NCBI RefSeq assembly: GCF_000699445.3
Contig: NC_067195.1
Span: forward strand, 85,756,569 to 85,820,568
From: Schistosoma haematobium
Taxonomy: Eukaryota; Platyhelminthes; Trematoda; Strigeidida; Schistosomatidae
Direction of reading: 5' to 3'
DNA length: 64,000 nucleotides
In this document: positions 1-11,491 of the stretch, piece by piece
Layout: each line of letters starts with the position of its first letter
Numbering within the stretch: the stretch's first letter is position 1
Notes under the pieces: model-generated
What the model saw: the letters and a program-made list of their open reading frames with translations, nothing else
Told to the model about the DNA's origin: nothing
The model's database searches: none
Program-made: the position numbers and the translations under genes

Positions 1-660
1 AAAATTTAGGATACCTTATTAGCAATACAATTAGAATTTTAGGTGATTGAATCTAACGAACAATTAATTTATAATGAAAAAAGTAGCGATGACCAGCCAA
101 TAACGAAATCAATCAGGATTTTTAGGTTGTTGAGGATTAAAATCATTTTACCTAAAGGATCATACTCACTGAACAACTGCCTCATCTTCTTATTGAGACA
201 GCCCAGTGGCACATTCAAATGATCCTCCTCCAAGGATCAAATTTATAGTGTTTAAGTCTCTCTCACTAAAAGACCAACGAATTATATTTGCAAATTCACT
301 TCACTTATGATACACAATTCAAACTCACCAGTTACGTTTTCTTACTAGAAAACATCATGTATTTACCTCGAAATCATTAAAGACTATTTCATAATTATTT
401 AAAATAGTACAACCAATCGAAACTACAACGAAACGATTATCCATAGTACATTGTTAATAATTGAAGAGGTGAATATAATCCAATGTCAACACATAATTAT
501 TGATAAATATCAATAAAATTCAATATTGACACGACAAAATCTTTAATTAATTATGAAGAAATTGTAATAGTTAACTTTTTAATGATAATATTATCATTTA
601 TAAAGACAATGGAGGTTTGATGATTAGAAACGATGAAACAGTTGCTGATCAGTAATTTAA
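1..660. other. AT-rich stretch, no gene seen
   Basis: No recognisable gene or repeat boundary. A short stretch around 160-262 reads open on the minus strand (about 30 codons) but has no family I recognise and no clear splice sites. It probably lies inside the left-extending EVI5-like gene, whose next exon was not found here. Confidence 0.4.
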
Positions 661-679
661 AGCCTTAAAACAGAATTCC

Positions 680-725
680 AGTCAGTCAGTCAGTTAGTCA
701 GCTACAACGTAGGACCAGGCATAGA
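680..725 (-). repeat. Tiny LINE 3'-end remnant
   Basis: GTCA repeats followed by a short conserved block (ACAACGTAGGACCAGGC). The same arrangement occurs at 1024, 19240 and 63478. It matches the reverse complement of the 3' terminus of the LINE at 16.0-17.6 kb, which ends in GACT repeats. Only the last few dozen bases of the element survive. Confidence 0.5.
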
Positions 726-1023
726 ATTATTCGAAAATATATAGAAATGGAGTGTATGCATGAATGTATTGTTAGCAAAAAATGTCTTAACAATAAACAA
801 ATAAGCTATGATTAGGATTCTATAGAATGGATGTCAGCAAGAAAACAACGAAAATAAGATATTGCCAATGGTTAGACAAACGGAGGTAGAAACAGAAAAA
901 TGAAAAGTTGAAAGGAGTATGCACATAAATGAACAGAAAAGAATTCAATGAATGTGGGGAAAAAATGTAATATATCATCAATTGTTTTCAGTTGACAGGT
1001 TTTAACTTTGTTCTTTTTTTATT

Positions 1024-1270
1024 CAGTCAGTCAGTCATCTTCAACGTAGGACCAGGCACATATATGCATCGGTCCAAGTTGTCACACCTCATTAGCACAA
1101 CAAGATGAACACCGAATTCATAGAAGTACTTACTTCAATCGTAGTAGTTTATAAAAGACAGATTGTGTATAATGCAGGAAGAAAGAATTTGTTGGTAGAA
1201 AGAAAGGTAGAAAGTAACTTTAATCTCACGGTTTAAGGGAAGACAAAGAATGGTGCTACGCTTTGGTTTA
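1024..1270 (-). mobile_element. 5'-truncated RTE-like LINE 3' end
   Basis: Starts with GTCA repeats and the ACAACGTAGGACC block, then continues through about 250 bases resembling 63478-63720 (cacattagcac, gatgaacaccg, tagaagtact, aagaaagaa). This is the 3' untranslated end of a minus-strand RTE-like LINE. No coding sequence remains. The left boundary is set by the GTCA repeats; the right one is approximate. Confidence 0.55.
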
Positions 1271-1502
1271 GTACACTGATACTAGTTATTTTAGAAGGAG
1301 AATTAAGCGATCGAATATGAATTTAGACTAAACTGTATTCCGATTTGTATGGTCATTCGTACTGCAATGAAAATTTAGACAGCCTATGTGGCAGACATGT
1401 ACACACTGTAAGAAGCCGCGAATTATAATTTTATTTGTCTAAATCGTCACATTTTATGTGAAAACAGTGAGGATGTACTTCAATAAGAGGAAAAGCAGTA
1501 AA

Positions 1503-1665
1503 GAGGTGGCTTAATAGCTAAAGGATTGAAATTCGGAACACAACGCCTCAGGTTCGAGGCCCGCTTCGCCTACCTTGAATCGGGTAACTGGATAGTGTCA
1601 TTAGTCCTTACACACTGAGGGTTTGAATTATATATAAATACCTAGTGAATGAGTTAATCATATAT
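1503..1665 (+). mobile_element. tRNA-derived SINE-like element
   Basis: A tRNA-like head has an A-box-like segment (TGGCTTAATAGC) and, about 35 bases later, a perfect RNA polymerase III B box (GGTTCGAGGCC). Non-tRNA sequence follows. It is not a functional tRNA: no cloverleaf with paired acceptor stem can be drawn. The end is approximate. Confidence 0.5.
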
Positions 1666-1740
1666 ATCTGTGCATGAATGATAAGTTACTTAATACATGA
1701 AAAGTTAGATAAAAAAAGAATGCATTTTTGTCATTCTTCT

Positions 1741-3340
1741 CATTGAATTTGGACGAAAATGTAACATGAACAAAACATGGTTATATTGGAAACACCCCTG
1801 TCATGGGTAGAATCAAGAACTTTCAAATTCGGAGGAGACTTCTCGGACACGCATTGATGAAAAAGAATACTGTAATCTGAGGAAAAAGTTGTCCAGTGAT
1901 TTCTAGTTTCCAACGGTTATGAACTACACTTTGTCAGTGACAAAATCTACCTCCAACTGATCTCTATAAAATACATAACCACAGACTGCTTTTGTCTAGC
2001 TTAATATATTTTATACTTGGAGTTCCTTCATTGGTATTTTTATAATTTGTTAGAAAGATACTTGGAAGTTCCAATGATCAGTTAACTTATCATATATCTA
2101 CCTTAAATGCCAACGTTAAATTATAACAGCATTACTTGGCACATTGTGAATCTATTCAAATTTGCACGGTGGCTTAGTCAAATACGAAAATCATACATTA
2201 AATACATCAATTGTACAACTTCTTTGCGTTTTCCTCTACATACTCCATTATTCCTCTAATTCTGTTGTTATTTTGATTCCTCTCCGATCTCTATTCTTAT
2301 CTATTTGATTTTCTGCTGCCAGGTATTCCACTTCCGATTGCAGCTACACACTACTTATGTCTATCAGCATAAGTAGCATACACCACAATAGTACAATCAT
2401 TGATACGATTAAAAAATTTAAACGTTCCCCCTTGCTTATAGCACATGACTTTAAGATGTTAACTAAACAAAATTCGTAAATTATAGAAATTAAATATATG
2501 ATAAGCCAACTATAAGAAAAGTTTCACTCAGGTGATTAATTTTTAATACCTATGTAACGTCTTGCAGTGGAACCTAAACCAGTCGGCATGAAGTATCAGA
2601 GAAGAGAATTCAGGATTATTCGTGAGGACAAGATACGGGACCTACTCAAAACTAATTGAATACACATCATTTATGATCATTATCCACCGTAAAATTGTAT
2701 CCCCTGGTGTTACTATATTCGTTGAGCTTAACATCATAAAGTCAACGTAGTCGCATCAAACAATTACTTGTTTCATTCTTAACGAAGTAGAAGTACCAAC
2801 ATAATGGCCAGATAAAGTCTAATGTAACATACAAAGAATTTAGCCGAACGAATCTACCATTAATTAAACTGTAACAAATTCGTTTAGATGAAAATAGATG
2901 AGAAAATTTGTCTTAAGTAAAAAAATTTCCAGATGAATAGTTTAAAACAATGCGATCATGTAACAATATTGAAAAGAAGATAACATAAAAACTGAAGTAG
3001 AAGGAGAACATTAGACAAAATCGATAACATTCCGTAAGTATATTGTGTAAATTTAAGTGGGCTAAATATAAATGAAGCAAAACAAAACTCAGCCTCATTA
3101 TTTTTAATTGGTTAATTACAGGTCAATTAAGTTTCCATGTAATGTGAAATTTAATAGCAACAATAGAATGGTAGCATATGTTTTTCAAGGACATAAATTG
3201 TATAATTACAATGGAATGAAATGAGAAAATAGTTGGTATATACATTGAAAAATAAAGGAAAGAGCAAACAGGAGTTGGAAGAATTATCTTTCATTTAACA
3301 GTGAATTAATAATTGGATGGAGGTAGTTGTCAAGATATCC
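1741..3340. other. AT-rich stretch, no gene seen
   Basis: Apart from the repeat at about 2267-2410, I see no coding pattern, RNA gene or transposon. The open reading stretches here (for example 2913-3098 minus) are low-complexity, AT-driven and lack splice context. Confidence 0.4.
2267..2410 (+). repeat. Dispersed repeat, copy X
   Basis: Shares a pattern with 57960-58160 (minus) and 58690-58890 (plus): a pyrimidine-rich stretch, then TTTCTGCTGCCAGG, then a small palindromic segment of the form ctacttatg...cataagtagca...caccac. Family unknown; limits approximate. Confidence 0.4.
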
Positions 3341-3358
3341 TAAACCTAAATTTCATAC

Positions 3359-4780
3359 TTGTTCTCACTCGTCAGACAGGGCGTACATGCAGTCTTGAGG
3401 GAATTTGCTGTCTTAGTTGGATTTGAAACCGTGTTCCATTCGTTGGACAGGACTGTTATCTGGGATTGTCTATTGAAGAGGGGTGTGCCTGAGTTTATTA
3501 ACATCCTAAAGGCTCTATATAAAAACACCTCAGGTAGAGTGAGGGCATACAACCACCTCTCTCCATTGTTCCATTCAAGCAGTGAGGTTAGACAGGGTTG
3601 CCCAATCTCACCATTCCTCTTCAACTTTGCCATCGATGACATTCTGAAAACAGCTCTGATGAATGTAAGTAATGGTGGTGTGGATCTGTTGCCTGAAGAA
3701 GGACTTCTCGACCTTGAGTATGCGGATGATATTGTCTTACTGTGCGATAATGCCCAAGCCATGCAATCCGCACTTAATCAGTTGGTAATCAATGTCCGTA
3801 GGTATGGTATGTGCTTTGCACCTTCGAAATGCAAAGTACTTCTACAAGACTGGCAGGATTCCAATCCTGTACTCACCCTGGATGGTGAGCAGATAAAAGT
3901 AGTCGAGAAGTTCGTGTATCTAGGTAGCTGCATAAGTGCTGGTGGGGGTGTGAGTGATGAGATCAATGCACGAATAGTGAAAGCCAGAGCGACTTATGCC
4001 AATCTGGGCCACATTTGGCGCCTTCGTGATGTTAGTCTGGCTGTAAAAGGTCGGATCTACAACGCGTCGGTGAGAGCAGTTCTACTCTATACTTGTGAAA
4101 CCTGAGCTCTCCAAGTTGAAGATGTTAGACGACTCTGTGTTCGATCATCGCTGTCTCCGAAGGATTGCTGACATTCAGTGGCAACACCATATTAGTAATG
4201 CAGAGGTTCGGTATCGTGTGTTCGGGCACAGAGATGATAATTCAATTGGTGTTACCATCTTGAAACACCGACTTCGGTGGCTTGGACATGTTCTACGAAT
4301 GTCATCCCAGAGAATTCCACGTCGTGCATTATTTGCCGACTCTGGGACTGGTTGGAAGAAGCGGAGAGGTGGTCAGTGCATGACATGGTGTCGTGGTATG
4401 AAAGAAAGCTGCAAAGGACTGGCTTCTGTTGGTCCTTCACGACTCCCTGGTTGGGGTCTGAGAGATGGTGCTACCCAGTGGCTAGAGACGTTATCAGATA
4501 TGGCTCAGAATAGAAGCCAGTGGCGATCCTGCTGTAACCTTCTTTTACTTTCTTCATAAAAAGTGGTTGTGTCTCCTTCACCTGAAAAATTTCTTGTGAT
4601 TGTACCTTTCCGTTCCCTCATTATTACTATTATTATTGCCACACTACCTTACACTAATATGTTCGTCATTGTTCTTTTTTTCTCTTCGAATTCTCGTTGT
4701 TTTGTGTGGCGCATACATAATTGGTGCCCTCTTGTAATAATATTTATGTGTTCAAATAAATAATTGATTTTTGTTCCTAT
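3359..4780 (+). pseudogene. 5'-truncated RTE-like LINE, RT to 3' end
   Basis: Codes for the reverse transcriptase palm and the C-terminal region of the same LINE as 11492-15470, from about the motif preceding SLDRTV. It shows RQGCPISPFLFN, the catalytic YADD and the RTE-type C-terminal motif RWLGHVLRM. A TGA at 4103-4105 and a frame change near 4136 break the reading frame at exactly the places seen in the 14.1-15.2 kb copy. Positions from about 3711 to 4580 look identical to 14393-15262, while the 3' untranslated region differs clearly. The upstream part (3359-3440) is only loosely similar, so the real 5' truncation point is near 3440. The tail ends in AAATAAATAA near 4762. Confidence 0.85.
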
Positions 4781-4841
4781 GTTTGTGCATAATTTTCCTG
4801 ATTGGTTGATAAATTGGATCGATTTCTCCACCATCTCAAAC

Positions 4842-5230
4842 GACTTCACAGTTGGGTGTCAACAAACAGTACGGGTGAAGTACATGTTATCTAGATGGGG
4901 AATTGTACTTCGCGGAGTGCTTTATGGTACAGTTTTGGGGACGGTGTTCTTACTCCTGTATGTAAATGACCTTTCTAGTCTCCTATCACCATCGGTTTAT
5001 TTACATGCCAACGATGTCAAAACAATGGAGAGTGAAGGTAATAGTTTCCAGCTTCAAACTGAACTGGAGAAATTGTCTGAATGGTATACAATTTAGCAGT
5101 TGCCGATAAATGTTTCCAAGTGCATTATGATGCTTATTGGTCAGTAAGGTACGGATACAGACGCACAATGACCCAGAAGTTGTCGTTAGTCAAGATTCGA
5201 AAACTACTGGACATTGTTGTATTCAATGCG
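4842..5230 (+). pseudogene. CR1/jockey-like RT fragment
   Basis: A translated block contains GTVLGTVFLLLYVNDL followed by a YADD-like box that reads HAND, then LQTELEKLSEWY. This is the middle of a CR1/jockey-type reverse transcriptase. The catalytic motif is damaged and frames change. It is a relative of the inverted-repeat arms at 18.5-19.2 and 21.2-21.9 kb but lacks segments found there. It sits directly after the LINE at 3.4-4.8 kb. Confidence 0.65.
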
Positions 5231-5419
5231 TTAATGTATAAATCTCCTAAGTCAAACTTATTATACGAAGCCTAATGATGTTACTAGTCAGAGATACAGC
5301 GCACTTTAATTGCTGAAAGTGAAGTATGTAAGTACATATCTAAAATATATTAGACAATTCCACAATATACCAACAAAATATTGAATTTAACGACGAAAAT
5401 AACTCCTACATAAATAATG

Positions 5420-6683
5420 TGCAATGCTGAAATGGCTGAACCGGATGAAGGATGTAGTAGACGCCCAACTTTGAGATCAAAGGGCTGGATTCCGTAAGGA
5501 TCGATCGTACACAGACCAAATTGAAACACTACGGATCATCGTCGAACAATCAGTTGAGTGGAACTTGTCACTAGACATCAACTTCACTGATTATGAAAAG
5601 GCATTTAACAGTGTAGATAGGACGTTATGGAGACTTCTTCGACACTACGGAGTTCCTGAGAAGATTGTTAATATTATCCGGAACTCATACGACGGACTAC
5701 AGTGCAAGGTCGTGCATGGAGGACAGCTGACAGATGCACTCCTAGTAAGGACCGGAGTTAGACAAGGCTGTTTACTCTCTCCCTTCCTCTTTCTTCTGGT
5801 GGTCGACTGGATTATGAAGACCTCGACATCTGAGGGAAAACACGGAATACAATGGACGGCTCAGAACCGTTTAGATTATTTGGACTTCGCATATGACCTA
5901 GTCCTCCTATCGTATACACACTAACTAATGCAGATGAAGACAACTCGTGTAGCAGCAGCCTCTACATCAGTAGGCCTCAACATATACAAGGAGAAAACCA
6001 TGGTCCTCAAGTGCAACACGGAGAACAGCAATCCAATCACTCTTGATGGCGAAACTCTGGAAGATGAAGAATCCTTCACATACCTGGGAAGCATCATCGA
6101 TTAACAAGGGGGATCAGATGCAGACGTAAAGGCGAGGATCGGCAAATTAAGGGTCGCATTCCTACAATTGAACGAACATATGGAACTCAAAACAACTTTC
6201 AACTAATATCAAAGTGAGAATCTTCAATACGAACGTCAAGGCAGTTCTACTGTATGGAGCTGAAACTTGGAGAACTACAACAAACACCATCAAGAAGATA
6301 CAAGTATTTATAAATAGCTGTCTACGCAAGATACTCAACATCCATTGGCCGGATACCATCAGCAACAGCCTTTTGTGGGAGAGAACAAACCAGCTTACAG
6401 CTGAAGAAGAAATTAGGAAAAGACGATGGCAATGGATAGGACATACATTACGCAAATAGTCAAACTGTATCACGAGACAAGCCCTAACTTGGAATCCTGA
6501 AGGGAAGCGGAAAAGAGGAAGGCCAAAGAACACATTGCGTCGGATAATAGAAGCAGATATGAACAGGATGAATAACAACTGGAGTTGAAAAGGATTGCTT
6601 AGGACAGAGTTGGATGGAGAATGTTGGTGAGCTGCCTATGCTCCTTGACGAGGAGTAACAGGCGTAAGTAAGTAAGTAATGCT
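5420..6683 (+). pseudogene. RTE-like LINE (second family), 5'-truncated
   Basis: Fragments in several frames give an RT: FTDYEKAFNSVDR, then GVRQGCLLSPFLF and LDYLDFAYDLVLLS. The usual catalytic F/YADD reads FAYD, so the first catalytic Asp is lost. Later come [26 protein letters not shown] and [11 protein letters not shown], the C-terminal region of this RTE branch. Stops and frameshifts (for example after SYTH at 5922-5924) make it dead. It ends in GTAA repeats at about 6666-6682, as do the family fragments at 7190-7376 and 59095-59570. It lies in a large intron, or 3' region, of the minus-strand EVI5-like gene. Confidence 0.8.
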
Positions 6684-6746
6684 GAAATGAAATAAATCAC
6701 TTTCTTTTCAAACAAAGATATTTAAATTATAAGTGAAATAACTCAC

Positions 6747-9700
6747 TTCATCTTTAAATAAATCATGTTTAGGAAATGTACGTGCAATATCACGTCGGAT
6801 AGCTTTTTCAACCGGTGAATTTACTAACAAATAATTATGATAATGTTTTTTAACAGCTGAATCATAAGCTCCACAGTATAGTTGCCAAATTAATGGACGA
6901 AATTCATCAGGAACACCTTTTTTAATGAGATCCTAATAAAATAAATATTTTTTCAACACATTAACAATTTGATTAAAATTACGTAAACATGGATAACATA
7001 TTAAAATATCATCTCAATAAGCGATAGACTTATTAAAATTTCAGGTTAGTTCACGTCGATGACTGATATCGTCATAATGAAGTATTTAAAAGGCGAAAGA
7101 GGATTAGGTAAATGTTTTCTTCGAGCTTAAAATATCTGAATAGCACACACTGGCGACAAGAGATCTGACAATCATGAGTTTAATCTTATATGGAATGAGA
7201 GTTATGAGTGAGCAAAAGTTGGAATCCTGAATGCAAAACGAAAAGAGGTAGACGAAACACGTTGCGCTGGGAATCAGAGGCAGACGTCAAAAGAGTAAAT
7301 AGCACTTGGTAACAGCTGAGGAGAGCTCAGGACAAAGTTGGTCGGAGACCTATGCTCCACAGGTGTAAGTAAGTATATCCCCATTTTTTGACATTAGTAC
7401 AGAAACGGTATTGTTGGACTGTGTTCCGTAATACAGTCACTAAATTTTATCACTCAACTTTAACCACAAGAACTACCGTAGAAACATCTGTTACAAACAC
7501 CCAAGAAATGTCTGACGCTTCTATAACCTAAAATACGTGAATATTCATGTACATTTCCTGGCTAAATATCTGCGGAACTGACTGAGTTAACAGACAGAAA
7601 CATTGTCTCAGTCAGCGACCATATCACGTTGAAGACAAGCTCACATTCAGTCACCGAAAGCATGATGACTAAGTGGTTAAGGCAACTGACTTCCAACAAC
7701 CAAGTTTAAACCCTACTCCGTCTATCTCGGTTAGAGTGGTAACCGAGTCGTATCACTTTATACTTCAAAAAACAGTGTGACTGGGAGTTGAGTACATTAA
7801 CCTATATTTGACTGATAAAATCTCAATAATGAATAATTTTAGGGGCACTTCTGACACAAAAATATCTAGTTGCTTTAAAACTATTCATTCAGAACAATTA
7901 TAATGACTCATCACAACGCACTAAAGATGACGGTGAATAAGAATTTGAAAACATCTTTCTTAGGAAAAAATGTTGTTTCTAACAACCTACAGAAACATAG
8001 GATTTCTTTTTCGAACATTGATCCCAATTATTTATTACGTAGTCCCACTGTTCACGAATAGAACTGCTAATTGGTGCTCCAGCAGTCCAACCAATCATTA
8101 AAGGAATCGAGACTCCAGAAGTGTTACTCGATTTCGACGACCCATGTGTTGCATGACCATTAAGCTGCAGCGAAGATGTTCCATTGCCTAATATAAGTGG
8201 ACAAAACAAATACTATAATTTAAGTCACACCGTTTATATAGAGTAAATCAGAAAATACTTTAACTCAGAAAGAAATTACAGATTTGTAGACTAAGTTGAT
8301 GTCCTCTACCTCCTACAACTACATATACATATACTTATGCCGCAGACACTATTATACGATTGAACCTGTAGTAACCTCACTGAACTTCCCTTGATTTTTC
8401 CAATTAGGTGTTGCGTGTTAAGGAGCACCATCAAGATTACTAAAACTTGCCATTGTTGGTCTTTTGTATGTGATTGTGTCAGGTTTTCAAAACTCATGCT
8501 AGAATATCATATGTAATGGTAATATTCTAAGTGATGAAGGTTACCTAAAACTATTATATCTAGACAGCAACAATCAGTTCTAAAGTTGTGAATAACACAC
8601 AATGTAACGGGAATAAAACGCTGGAAATTCCTTTACAGAATTTCACTGGACAGTATTGTCATTTATTTGTTTCTTTTCCCTATCTTGTATTTTAACCTTT
8701 ATCCAGGTCTCGTTTTAACCACACTTTACATTCTTAAGTTTTCATTGTCGTGAACTTTATTTGATCTTAATTGAAGATTTACTTTTGATTGCTTAATTAA
8801 CTGTTTCATTTTGCCGGACCATTGATAATAAGGTCGTGTTTGACTGAACTGAGGGTCACGGCGCGGTTCAGTGTGACTGTTAACCTTTGACTGCCAGCTT
8901 GGAAAGGTTACTGGAATCCTCGCAGATAGATATCTGATTCCATTTTTTTGAGAATATATTTACTGATTCTCAGGTATAGAACACCTATTTGTTGACTATT
9001 CCTTTTGTTGTTTAGGACGTTAGTTTATGTTAGAAAAAGTCTTCATTGTATAGCACAGGCTGCACCTTTTGATGCATTTTGTACTTTTGATGCAATGTGT
9101 TTTCTTCTTCAAATTAGAATCGCTAAAATTGAACACAGAATTTGTTTCGATATAATTTAATACGAATCACTCAAAAACGCTTCGTGCGCTTAACATAAGA
9201 ACGTAGTTTGGACTAATCGAATAAACTTTGGTTTGCTAGTTCTGCGTTCAAACTGAATATTGGTATTTCGGTCATTACACATAGTGAAAAAGATGTTATA
9301 AAACCATAAAAACAATGAAGGTACATTATATTAAAACTTCTATGAATGATAGACATTTCGTATAATGACACTATTCTTTCTGTCAGGTTTAGTCCATTTT
9401 CTTGGCGGTTAATCTTCTGCTTTTGTAATATCCGTTGACAACGTAGTTTACATGGTGTCAAGGTTTTAAGTCGGTAACTATTTCGAATGAAGTTTCAAGA
9501 TATTACTGGTTAAGTATGTGATTGGCTTAAATCTTAAAATATCGAAAATCTCGTTTGAATTATATGAAATGTCTTCAACATTTAAACTAGGACACTAAAA
9601 CTTGGAATTTTAGGGAAACCATGAATTGTATATGAGAAATGCTGATGTAAACCTTTAAAGAGGAAGTGAAAGCCAGTTAACAATAGGGCAAATTTCAAAC

Positions 9701-9970
9701 AAATGTGGTAGTTAAAAAATGATGTGAAATGGAATAAACACTAGATTCTTCAGTAACGCTCTTACTTCGTGTATCATCCTGCCCAGATCCAGTGGAAATG
9801 CTACTTGATAAAGAACCTTCTCGTCGACGAGTATGTAAAGATGGAACGACTTTAGCATCTGAAAAAAGAGCTCTGAGGACTTAGAAACAATTATTGATCT
9901 TAAACTAATACCGATTTTTTTCCTCAAGTTTGGCTAGAAGTTCCAGTTCAGATTGTCTTTTGCACTCCAT
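6747..9970 (-). CDS. EVI5: EVI5-like TBC-domain RabGAP, first four exons (partial)
   Basis: Predicted Rab GTPase-activating protein of the EVI5 family; such proteins speed GTP hydrolysis by Rab GTPases on endosomal and recycling membranes. Exons, in gene order: 9912-9970, 9766-9872, 7991-8187, 6747-6932, giving 183 codons with matching phases and GT/AG borders. Exon 1 encodes ELELLAKLEEKNR, a hallmark just before the Ser-rich linker (exons 2-3). Exon 3 ends in a Trp-containing segment (EQWDYVINNWD, then Lys-rich) that leads into TBC. Exon 4 starts the TBC domain with motif A RxxxW (residues 133-137) and motif B IxxDxxR (166-172, R172 the likely arginine finger). The motif C glutamine finger and the coiled coils must lie beyond the window. 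The start was chosen at 9970 because an in-frame TGA lies 21 bases upstream. An SL or cis acceptor (TTTTACAG, ending at 9999) lies just upstream. The symbol is assigned by family resemblance only. Confidence 0.82.
7190..7376 (+). mobile_element. RTE-like LINE 3' fragment in EVI5-like intron
   Basis: About 190 bases resemble 6480-6683: TTGGAATCCTGAA, aaaagaggtagacgaa, then cctatgctcc and a GTAA-repeat tail (gtaagtaagta). It is the extreme 3' end of the second RTE family, inserted antisense in the intron between the exons at 6747-6932 and 7991-8187. Confidence 0.6.
7655..7800 (+). mobile_element. tRNA-derived SINE-like element in intron
   Basis: The head resembles a Ser/Leu-type tRNA A box (TGACTAAGTGGTTAAGG) and has a decayed B box (AGTTTAAACCC) at normal spacing. 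A non-tRNA body with cagtgtgactgggagttgag follows. It lies antisense in an intron of the EVI5-like gene. No complete cloverleaf; ends approximate. Confidence 0.5.
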
Positions 9971-10514
9971 TATATTATTGGAAATACCTGATCAACATCT
10001 GTAAAAGGTTCGATATATTTGTCGACAGAATTTCAGTCGGTAACTCCAGTGAAATAAAGAATAATAGTAACTTTGAGTATTTGTAGAAGAGATCTTTCAA
10101 TTGTACAAGCGTCTCAAACTTTGATCACTGAACACGATTACAAGGAGTCAACGAAAAAAGAGTTAATTCTTCGATTCAGCCACTTGTCCATATCTTCGTG
10201 TCAAATTGTGCTTTATAAGAGAATAAAAAGAAGAACTCTGAGGATATTGAAAAAGTACACATAATTAGTTACATGGTAGAAATAAATGTTATAAACAAAT
10301 TGTGTACGTTATGAGTGAAATCACAAGAAATACGTGACTGGCAGGAATGAAAAACTTAAGTGTGTTTAACTATTTTTTATCAAATGTTATTGTTAAATCC
10401 TAGTGAAGATTAAATCACGAGTAACGTCTGAGACTTATTAATGAACTAATATTATCTATATATTCTCATGGTATAAATATTCGGGAACTAGATTACGTAT
10501 ATCTATATTCCCCT
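9971..10514. other. Upstream region of the EVI5-like gene
   Basis: Probable 5' untranslated and promoter-proximal DNA for the minus-strand gene. I see a TTTTACAG splice acceptor ending at 9999, but no convincing TATA box, initiator or other element. The open stretch 10073-10264 (plus) has no recognisable domain. Confidence 0.3.
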
Positions 10515-10909
10515 TGTTATAAGCCATATTTTGACCTATAATTTATTATTGTACGATTCACGGTTCTTAAGCTATGTTCAGTTTACTAACTACTGCCTCC
10601 CACGTTCACAGCCACTTTTTGGCTTTATTGTGTACAAATGTTATTTCCTATTTTATGGTGCGTTGCGGTCTGTTTGGTTGATATATAAACCCAGTATGTC
10701 TGAAATAAATGACTCGATTCGATTCGCATAGTGGAAGCTGGTGTTCTGGACTCAAGTGGACGGGCTAGGCGGGCATAGGACCAATAAGGACGCTAGGCTG
10801 CTCATACCGGTCGAACGTCATTGGTTTGGCACAGTACTAAGATTGTATAAGTCGTATTTTGATTGGTGGATAAATCACGTGGTAAAAAGCCGGACATAAA
10901 GTCATAACA
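10515..10909 (+). mobile_element. Solo-LTR-like element, no TSD
   Basis: Begins TGTTATAAGCC and ends GTCATAACA, an imperfect inverted TGTTA/TAACA terminus typical of LTRs. Inside are a TATA-like GATATATAAACC and an AATAAA. Its middle resembles the 362-bp solo LTR nested in the gypsy copies (29673-30034): tttatggtgcg / ttcatggtacg, then a TATA box, then ggactcaagtgg / agactcaactgg. The flanking 5-mers (cccct, gttat) do not match, so it may be a recombinant or have decayed flanks. No internal retrotransposon sequence is attached. Confidence 0.55.
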
Positions 10910-11476
10910 GTTATTTTTTGAGATGTAATTACACTTTATCAGGAAAAAACCATTGACTGTTGAAGCAAATGGTCATTTGTGGGAGTTATTACATAGTAAC
11001 AAGTTTTCTGGGATTTGATGTCGTCAAGTAGAACTAATTGCAGCCACATTCTGTAAGTGTCGTTCAAATTCCCTTTGGCGGATAAAACTTACGATAACTG
11101 GTATTTATAAAAACTTTTGTAATATCAGAAAGTCAATAGTCAAGCACGTAGATACGGTTGAGAGGAGAATCAACTCCATGACCAGACCAAGATGTCTCCG
11201 AATTCAAATAAATTTCTGTCCCAAATATCCTCGTAGTTAATAGTTAATCAGATGTACCTTTCGAAAATCCTTATGTTATTTCTATGATAGAGGATGTGAA
11301 CTGTTGCTTAAATGAGACTTATAAAGAACCAACTGTATATCGATTCTAGCTAGTAAGGTATGTATGAAAATGAATAGTGAAGAGCACTGGAAACTGCACT
11401 TTTTCATAGTGTACAACGAGAGAGAGGATTGGAAGTCGAGTACTCCGAGGAAAACCAGATATTTATTTTGGAAGAC
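10910..11476. other. No gene seen
   Basis: AT-rich sequence between the LTR-like element and the LINE target site. I see no coding pattern, RNA gene or repeat unit here. Confidence 0.4.
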
Positions 11477-11491
11477 ATATTAGATAAAAAT
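11477..11491. repeat. Target-site duplication, left copy
   Basis: ATATTAGATAAAAAT recurs exactly at 15471-15485, immediately after the LINE tail. The 15-base direct repeat flanks the 11492-15470 LINE and marks its insertion. Confidence 0.85.

Noticed and set aside
160..262. Minus-strand open stretch resembling a protein (EEDHLNVPLG-type)
   Set aside because: Too short, no recognised family and no clear splice borders; it does not match the expected next EVI5 exon.
1..6700. Search for the remaining TBC exons of the EVI5-like gene
   Set aside because: No sequence matching the expected YCQG-type motif was seen on the minus strand, so the gene is reported as partial.
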